From the NCBI GenBank assembly GCA_019137255.1, contig WPDH01000121.1:278703-342702 (forward strand): a stretch of DNA of 64,000 nucleotides, written 5' to 3'. Positions 57,726 to 64,000 of the stretch are shown here, piece after piece. This DNA is from Corinectria fuckeliana. Lineage: Eukaryota; Ascomycota; Sordariomycetes; Hypocreales; Nectriaceae. The notes beneath the pieces were generated by a model. It was not told where the DNA came from, searched no databases, and saw nothing but the letters and a program-made list of their open reading frames with translations. How positions within the stretch are numbered: position 1 is the first letter of the stretch; every line of letters begins with the position of its first letter. The position numbers and the translations under genes were made by a program.

Positions 57726-58220
57726 TCACCGTACTGCAATGATGAGTCTTGGCAAGCCTTTACGTGGGACCCTGAGCGGAGGATCAGGTCCATAAGCAGA
57801 AGGCAGCCGGTGATGTGATGAAACTGGATCGTTGACGAGACAGCCGACGGTCGATCGTCGGCGCGTGACACCGTCGCCCTGAAGGAAATTGACATGATGA
57901 TGTCCGCAAGTCCCGGAGACCTGGAGTCCCTGTCCGGCCTCCCTCTTCACAAAAGGTCGTCTGCCCAGTTCGGCACCTGGAGCAGCGAGCTCCACCTTCG
58001 GCCCGGAGGGCTGGGCTCGGGGGCTAGAAAAAAGATGTGGAGTCATGAGTAAATCTACTATGTAGACCACCACAAGAACCAGTGCGAGACTGATGGCTAG
58101 GAATAGCTTGCGGTCGCTTGACGATGACGAGCTTGGTGGATGGCGATAGCCTCGCTTGGCAGTGACTATTGTTTGGCTACTATTATGTAGCTGGCTGATG
58201 GGGCGACTAACTGGCGATGG
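57726..58220 (-). CDS. Candidate single-span membrane protein fragment, unverified
   Basis: The minus-strand frame from the ATG at 58220 encodes about 164 residues: a Ser-rich basic head (HPPSSSSSSDRK), one strong hydrophobic span (LFLAISLALVLVVVYIVDLLM, positions about 37-57; Lys just before it suggests type II topology), then a Pro/Gly-rich region and a His/Arg-rich end. No family is recognised. The frame may end in a splice site rather than at the TGA, since a GTACGG donor-like sequence overlaps the end. It lies upstream on the same strand as the candidate at 56590-56990, and the two could be parts of one decayed gene. Confidence 0.22.
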   Translation of the reverse strand, partial: PSPVSRPISQLHNSSQTIVTAKRGYRHPPSSSSSSDRKLFLAISLALVLVVVYIVDLLMTPHLFSSPRAQPSGPKVELAAPGAELGRRPFVKREAGQGLQVSGTCGHHHVNFLQGDGVTRRRSTVGCLVNDPVSSHHRLPSAYGPDPPLRVPRKGLPRLIIAVR

Positions 58221-60570
58221 CATGGTTGGGTCGAGTGTGTCCGCAAAGCGATAAAGTGGTTTCGAAGAGGGGCCTATTAACAACGCTGTCATGGGCCCCG
58301 AGTATCGCGAGCGGGATACTGCAGGGAGTAAGTGCCAAGGACAAAGCGTGACGGGGCACATGAGAGAAGGCTGGTGGACGATTGGATACTTGCGTGTACA
58401 ACACCGGGGGGGGGGACAAAAGTAGGCAGACAAGACGGGTTCCGAAGACTGAAATGGGTCGCCGAAAATCAGTTAGCCTTGTGTTGGTGTGCGCGATTTG
58501 AGCTGGACGACGGTGTTGAGTTGGGTGCATTAATATGGAGGAAACCCAGAGGCATAGGGTGTCGGTGGCTAGATAGAACAACAAAGATATCAGACTAGCG
58601 GGAACGAATGACATGCGCAAAAGGCTCTGCAGCTTCACACATGAATACTACCTACGTACCTACCCACACTACTATAGGCGCTTGTGTAACAAGTGTGGTG
58701 ACGATGAATGATGGAGGAAAGAGGAATCTAGGAGGGGTAAGTACTAGGGTAAGCTTGCGCTGTGAGGCCTCGACCAATGGTGGAAGGCACCTCACACAGT
58801 GGCCGACTGGGGACAGGATGGAAAGGAAGGAAGTAACCCAACACAAGGCAACCGGATTACCCTCTTGATCAAAGAAAGGCAAAGCGAATCACAGCAGGGC
58901 TGAATGAGCAGGGCTGGGTTAGTTAAGGTAGTAGGCAAGGTAACTCAAGGCAAAAACAAGGCCGGCAACATGCAGGCCCCAGCAGTTTCCTGCGCGTTGC
59001 AAAATGGGGGCATGGCCGGATGCTTCCATCCACCGTGCCCTCAGCCCACCAGTACATAGTATGGAAGTAGGGTCTCCGGCAGCCATGAACCAGGTGGAAA
59101 GCGGGCAGCGCATTGCACTGGGCTGGAGCATGGTACAGCCTGTCTTGAGGTACATTTTGGAGGTGGTGGGAGCTGGGAGGTGGGAAGGGCGGCCGGCCGA
59201 AGCGGCGGGAGACACCCTAAAGGTCGCGGGCGTGCCTGTCTCGGTCGGCTACCGGCCTGAGTTGTTTCAACTACCACTGCAATTGCTGCACTTTCTACTG
59301 TCCTGACGCTTGATAACAGAATCAAAGGCCGTGGCAGTAACAATCACCAAAGCGTCAACTTAGTTGGTCGAGTTGTGCCCAGCGCATCAAGCCGAGAGTC
59401 GCAACAAGCTCCCAACCGGGCATCTGCGGCATGCAATCCCACTACACACTTGTGCTAGGTAACGTCAGGTAGTGAGAGGTCATGGAACCAACCAACCCTC
59501 AGAGTCGAGCAAGGAATAGCAGGGACGACTCGCTGAGAGCCAGACTTGTGGGTCGTGGAGTACTACTTGACTCGGGAGAGCCACTGTGCTGTGAACTACC
59601 ATGGGAACTCTCTCAATGGAAGTGAGACTTGCGCACCTGTTAGACTTGGACTGCATGCGCCGTCCGTGAGGAGGGGGAGGGGGAGGGAGAGAACCGAAAA
59701 CCCGCTATAGCTCCTTGGTCCTGTACCTGAACATCTTCTCTGTTTTCCTTTATCCCGTACCCACCCTATGCATCTACGATCAGTTTCAAAGCTGTTGATC
59801 CCCGATACTAATTCATCAACATCAACCATCGTGGATCTACTAGCGACCCAGTGACGAGGTGCACCCACGCAGTCTCCGGGCTCCCTTCCTTCTAAACCAC
59901 TCATTCCTGTTTCAGTGGCGACGCCGCTGGTGCTTCCCGTCTTGGCCCTCCCAAGTTCGCCGAGCATCTACGCCGAGCATCTTCAAATCCTTTCAACTTA
60001 GCCTCCAATACTCCGACAGGCTGCTCAAGTGAAGTGCTCCGCCTCAGCCGGGTTTACACTAAGCTACATGAGGCTTCACCCACCCTTGGCCCTTGGCCCT
60101 TGGCTCCGGGGCCTTCTGCTAGTCGCTAACCATCGGCAAGCCTCAATTCGAGATGCACTATGTATGGTATGGCGCGCTAAGTGTGGCCGAAGACTACGGT
60201 ATAATAGCTGCTGGCTAACATAATACTGACTGCACTGTGACACTCTGTCCCAAATCCGTTATGCGCACTCTGGTGATATCCGTGCCGTAATGCCGCTTAA
60301 AATTAATGAGCTGTAGTGACGCCCTACGTGGCCCGGTCTAGAACAGCGACCTTTACGGACCTCCCAACACTTATAAAAACTATGACGTCGGGTCGACCGG
60401 TAGCATTAACCGAGAAGGGGACCGATAATAAAAAAGCCATGGCTTGGCAACACAACAACCCACTTGGATGGACGGCAAAATTCAGTGTGATAATGGGTCT
60501 CGGTGGGAACCAATGCCCCGTCAGCACGGGCACACCGGCTCAAGGTTGAGGATTTCGAGGGTGACAATGT

Positions 60571-60613
60571 CCACAGTCTACAGTCCACAGTCCGTCCACA
60601 GTCCGTCCACAGT
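60571..60613. repeat. CAGTCCGTCCA tandem repeat
   Basis: Short tandem copies of CAGTCCGTCCA and related CAGTCTA units lie in intergenic DNA. Confidence 0.75.
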
Positions 60614-61518
60614 GGCCAGCCCGCGTCTTCCCGGACTCCGAATCATAAGAGATTGCAGCGAGTGAGGGGGGGGAGAAGAGGTGGGAAGAGAAATCAGACA
60701 AGATTCCGTGAATGCCGAGGATTCATCATGGTGGCTTTCCCATGCATCAGATCATTCGCAGTATCTAATTGGTTGGGTTCTCAACGGTGCTCTGATGGCC
60801 GGTGACCAAACCCCGGCCACCCCCGGCCACCCACCCATCGAGATGCTTGCTGGACGCCGCGGGACGTCACCACCCACAGCACTCACGGCACTCACTAGCA
60901 ACTGCAACCTCTAACCTCTTGATCTGGTCGCTCTTCTGCATGTGAATAACAGAGGTGTGGCAGTTGGGCTGCGGCATGTCACTTTCATAGGTGAGCAATT
61001 CTACTGGCTCCCTAACCCATGTATAGTACGAACAATGCCCGATCCCAGATGACTGCCACTCTCGCTTCTCGCTGCCAGATGCTATTCCTGTGACGGCAAT
61101 TATCTCATCGCGACTCTCTTGTCAATCTCAAACTTCCCCGTGAGATCTGTAACTAGGGCGCTAGACGCTACCCTACCACTCTTGGGAACACTGGATTGAC
61201 GGATGGGGTCATGATCCTGGGCCCTGACTTGACTGCGGGGACTCCCAGGCACCCGGGCGTCCGAAATGGCCGCCGTTATTAGATTCCCGGTACTGTATTG
61301 AGAGCCGCCGAATAGGTGACGCTGAATAGCATTTGTACTGACCACCCAACGTGCCAACCCAGCAGCCCGCCTCTCCAGCGCAGCGCTACCGAAGTCGCCC
61401 CGGGTGCCCGTGAGTGAGCGGGCAAGCATCCATTCCGTTCTCCGTACCGTGGGTGGGTGGAGGAAATGTTCTTTAATTACTTGGTACTAGTAGGAATGAT
61501 GCTGACTTGGAGGGAGCG

Positions 61519-61550
61519 CAGATACACGGGCAGATACACGGGCAGATACA
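61519..61550. repeat. 12-bp tandem repeat CAGATACACGGG
   Basis: Two full copies and a partial third copy. Confidence 0.85.
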
Positions 61551-62541
61551 CAGATGGACGGACGAAAAGCCGGAGAGGATTGGAATGGTGGCATTCGGGG
61601 GGTAAGCGATGGCTGGGATGATGAGAATATAGAGGATGAATGATCAGGATAGCTGGTGCTGGCGCTGATGCCGATGCCGATGCTGATGCCGATGTGACCA
61701 GCAATGCTCAAAGAGAATGGCGCTGCCGGCGATGCTGGCGATCTGCGTGGAGGCCTTGGGCAAGGTGTCTGGATGCCCGTCAAGACGACCGGACCCTGGC
61801 GTTCTCGCGCTCACTGGCCCCGTCTCACCTGCAGAACAACGAGGCTGGCGTGGGTGATGCTCCTCGCGGTGGGCACGTAACGTTCCCATTCGAAAATGCT
61901 TCCATAGATAGACATAGCCCCCATCCCCGACCCGGTAGCTAACAGTGCACTACATGGCCGTGACGGACTGGCGGCCCCCGGCAGCATTGCTTCGCACTGG
62001 CTGGTAGCCAATCGATGGCATGCCGTGCCTGTTGTGGCCTGCGCTGCTGTATTGGGACACGACATGGGCTGTGGACTGTGAACCGTGAACCGTCAACTGT
62101 GAACTATGTATGGACCGGGGATGATATCGACGGCACCGAGGCTGGCCTTGCGGACGAGTCGTGGTCAACTACCGGGCCCATTCACCCCCCATGGCCCACG
62201 GCATCTCCATCCATGAATGCCACCATCCCATCCCGGGCCCAGTTCCAGCCCTGCTCGCAAGCTACAAGCTACCAGAACGGGCCCTCAGCCTTCAAAGGAC
62301 CTGGGAGTCTGTATGTCAACCGCGAGTCTGTGTGACCCAAAGCAGAGTGATCCATGTTATGCCCGCCAGCCAGCCCGCTAGCAACCCGCCGCCCAACATA
62401 ATGCCTAGTTACCTCCAGGCTGTTCCCCCCCTGGTTTGCCATTTGCCATGACGCATCTCCACCGCCCACCAACCGTCCACCGCCCCTAGCAAAGCAGCAA
62501 AGCTCCCCCGCCCACGCCCAAGAGAAGAGAGACAGACTGGC

Positions 62542-62554
62542 GGGGGGGGGGGGG
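62542..62554. repeat. Poly-G homopolymer (13 nt)
   Basis: Thirteen consecutive G in intergenic DNA. Confidence 0.9.
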
Positions 62555-64000
62555 ACATGGGCCATACCAAATGGAGGAACCCACTCCCACACGCACACAC
62601 ACCCAGCTAACCTGGCCCCGAAGAAAAAAAACCCCGGCCTCGTGGGACACGCCAACGAACGATGGCGGCTTAGTTGGCAGCACGGATCCCCCTCCCAAAA
62701 GTTATTTTTACCTTTGCGACGCATTGTTTTTTGTCCACTCAGTCTCATCCGCTCGACGACTTGCCCGTTCAAACCGCCCCCCGGCCGGCGCGGCTCACGG
62801 ACGGGCGGGTCCACACCTCCCTTGGGACCTGCGAGAGCCATGTGCGTCATGCCTCCCTCGGCCGCCGCCTTGCCTGCTGCTATCCACTGATCACCGTTCC
62901 GCTGCCTTCGAGGCGTACACCTCCTACTATTACTGCATCGCCCTGGGCTTGCCACTGCGAATTCGCCCACTGGGTTGGCTTCCCGTCCGTTCAGTGAGGT
63001 GACCCAGCAGCTGTAACCTGCCATCCAATGCACTGTTGATTCCATCTTGGGTCGTCCCCGTCCCCGCCGCCGCACGCCGCTGGCTTACCTTACTATTGTT
63101 TGTCTGGCGCCGGCTAACAGCGAATGGACACTGCCCACCAGCGCAACCTAGAAGCCAAACAGGCCCGGCTCGGCCATGGCACGCTCAGTCGGAAGCCAGC
63201 AGCCCACCGTCCGGACGTTTTGTCTACTCGATGTGGTCCGGGCTACTCACGGAAAACAGGCCATGGCCAGTCGATTCCCGCAGGACCTTTTTGCAATCCG
63301 TAAATAGCAGTACGTAGCAAAAGACTCTAGATTCCTTACTAGACTATGCCAGAAGGGTGAATGGTCTGGGGATAGACCCCGACGGACCTTTGGCCCCTCG
63401 TCTCCCTCACCCACCACCTCACGTTGACTCTTCTCGGATGACAGATGCCCAGCCCCAAAGTGACGCCCCCTCCCCTCCGCCCCGACCACCCTTCTGAAAA
63501 GGTCCCTTGGGCCTTGGGGCGAGAGAGGGAGTCTGTGGTACCTGTGGCACCCAGCCTAGCGCCTCCGCTCAGCGCAGCGCGGAACCACTGCGATGCTGCC
63601 GCAGTCCCGGGTGTCCACCCACGGCCACGGGCCACAGCCCTCTTTTCAAGGTTCCTTGCCAGTTGCTTGCTTGCTGCTCCATGCTTGCGGTGCTCGTCTC
63701 CAAGTCTCCAGCCCAGGTCTCTCTAAGTTCCAGCCTAGGTACCTAAATCTACGGCCCGGGCAAAGCTCCAGTTCTCTCCGGGCAGCCCTCCAGCCCTCCA
63801 GCCCTGTATTGGTACAGCAGGCTCAGCAGCCAGCCCAAGCGTAGCCAAGCCCACCACTCACTCGCTCGCTCGCTCACACGCTCGTTCGGGCAGACACTCA
63901 CTCCCTCCTCCTCGGTACAGTGCGTTACGGTACCTACACTCCTCCTCACTTCTCCCCTCCCCCCCCAAAGGCGCACCTTCCTTGCACACTCCCCCCCCCC

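Larger units (their letters stand above)
49305..64000. other. 14.7-kb gene-poor right end with many simple repeats
   Basis: Apart from two weak candidates at 56590-56990 and 57726-58220, I see no gene: open frames are short, overlap on both strands and lack domains. The stretch contains (GA)n at 51835-51871 and 54615-54646, (GACGGA)n at 52603-52645, poly-G at 52938-52954 and 62542-62554, 11-12-bp tandem repeats at 60571-60613 and 61519-61550, and many TACCTAGG-type words (52190-52240, 52790-52840, 53100-53170, 53465-53485, 58645-58665, 63733-63750). The last 300 bp are pyrimidine-rich, as in leaders of this genome, so a plus-strand gene may begin just beyond the window. I see no terminal repeats or transposase. 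Confidence 0.5.

Noticed and set aside
62269..63075. A 268-codon minus-strand frame near the right end
   Set aside because: It runs through a poly-C tract and G-rich repeats, has no domain, and plus-strand frames over the same bases are equally open.
1..64000. tRNA, 5S rRNA and CRISPR arrays
   Set aside because: I looked for B-box words (GGTTCGANNCC) and the conserved 5S core on both strands and found only partial matches, such as GGTTCGAG near 14849 and a GTCCGTTCAG near 62980, without the rest of the gene. No regularly spaced repeat array was seen.

Overview
The window is nuclear DNA of a filamentous ascomycete (Pezizomycotina, most likely a sordariomycete). The evidence is compact genes broken by introns of about 50-95 nt with GTRNGT donors and CTRAC branch points, pyrimidine-rich leaders, C-biased third codon positions in conserved genes, and fungus-specific families such as DUF6590, AzgA, Frm2-like nitroreductase and cAMP-receptor-like GPCRs. 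I cannot name the genus. All gene models were built by hand from reading frames, splice motifs and family knowledge.

Layout. 2.3-13.9 kb is gene-dense: an Frm2-like nitroreductase (+), mitochondrial phosphatidylserine decarboxylase (-), a Usa1/HERP-like ubiquitin-domain membrane protein (+), a UCH37-type deubiquitinase (+) and an AzgA purine permease (-, 10 exons). 16.7-22.3 kb holds a methyltransferase-like protein (+) and a cAMP-receptor-like GPCR (-). 22.3-27.9 kb has no convincing gene and includes a compositionally different stretch. A repeat-containing orphan protein (+) lies at 27.9-28.6 kb and an 868-residue poly-proline/coiled-coil protein (-) at 31.4-34.0 kb. 36.8-43.8 kb is dense again: a nine-exon DUF6590 protein (+), a short-chain dehydrogenase (+), a carnosine N-methyltransferase-like protein (-) and proteasome assembly chaperone 4 (+). 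Transportin/Kap104 (+) occupies 46.3-49.3 kb. From 49.3 kb to the end, about 14.7 kb, I find no gene I can support strongly, only two weak candidates and many microsatellites and homopolymers.

Most genes are unrelated housekeeping functions, so there is no obvious metabolic cluster. One loose theme is proteostasis: the Usa1-like gene, UCH37 and PAC4 all serve the ubiquitin-proteasome system, and the first two are adjacent in tandem. The observations most worth following are the run of symmetrical phase-1 exons in the DUF6590 gene, two stop-free 51-nt introns that are easily read through, the perfect TACCTA-type palindromes recurring in intergenic DNA, and the large gene-poor right end. I did not find a system I could defend as new.
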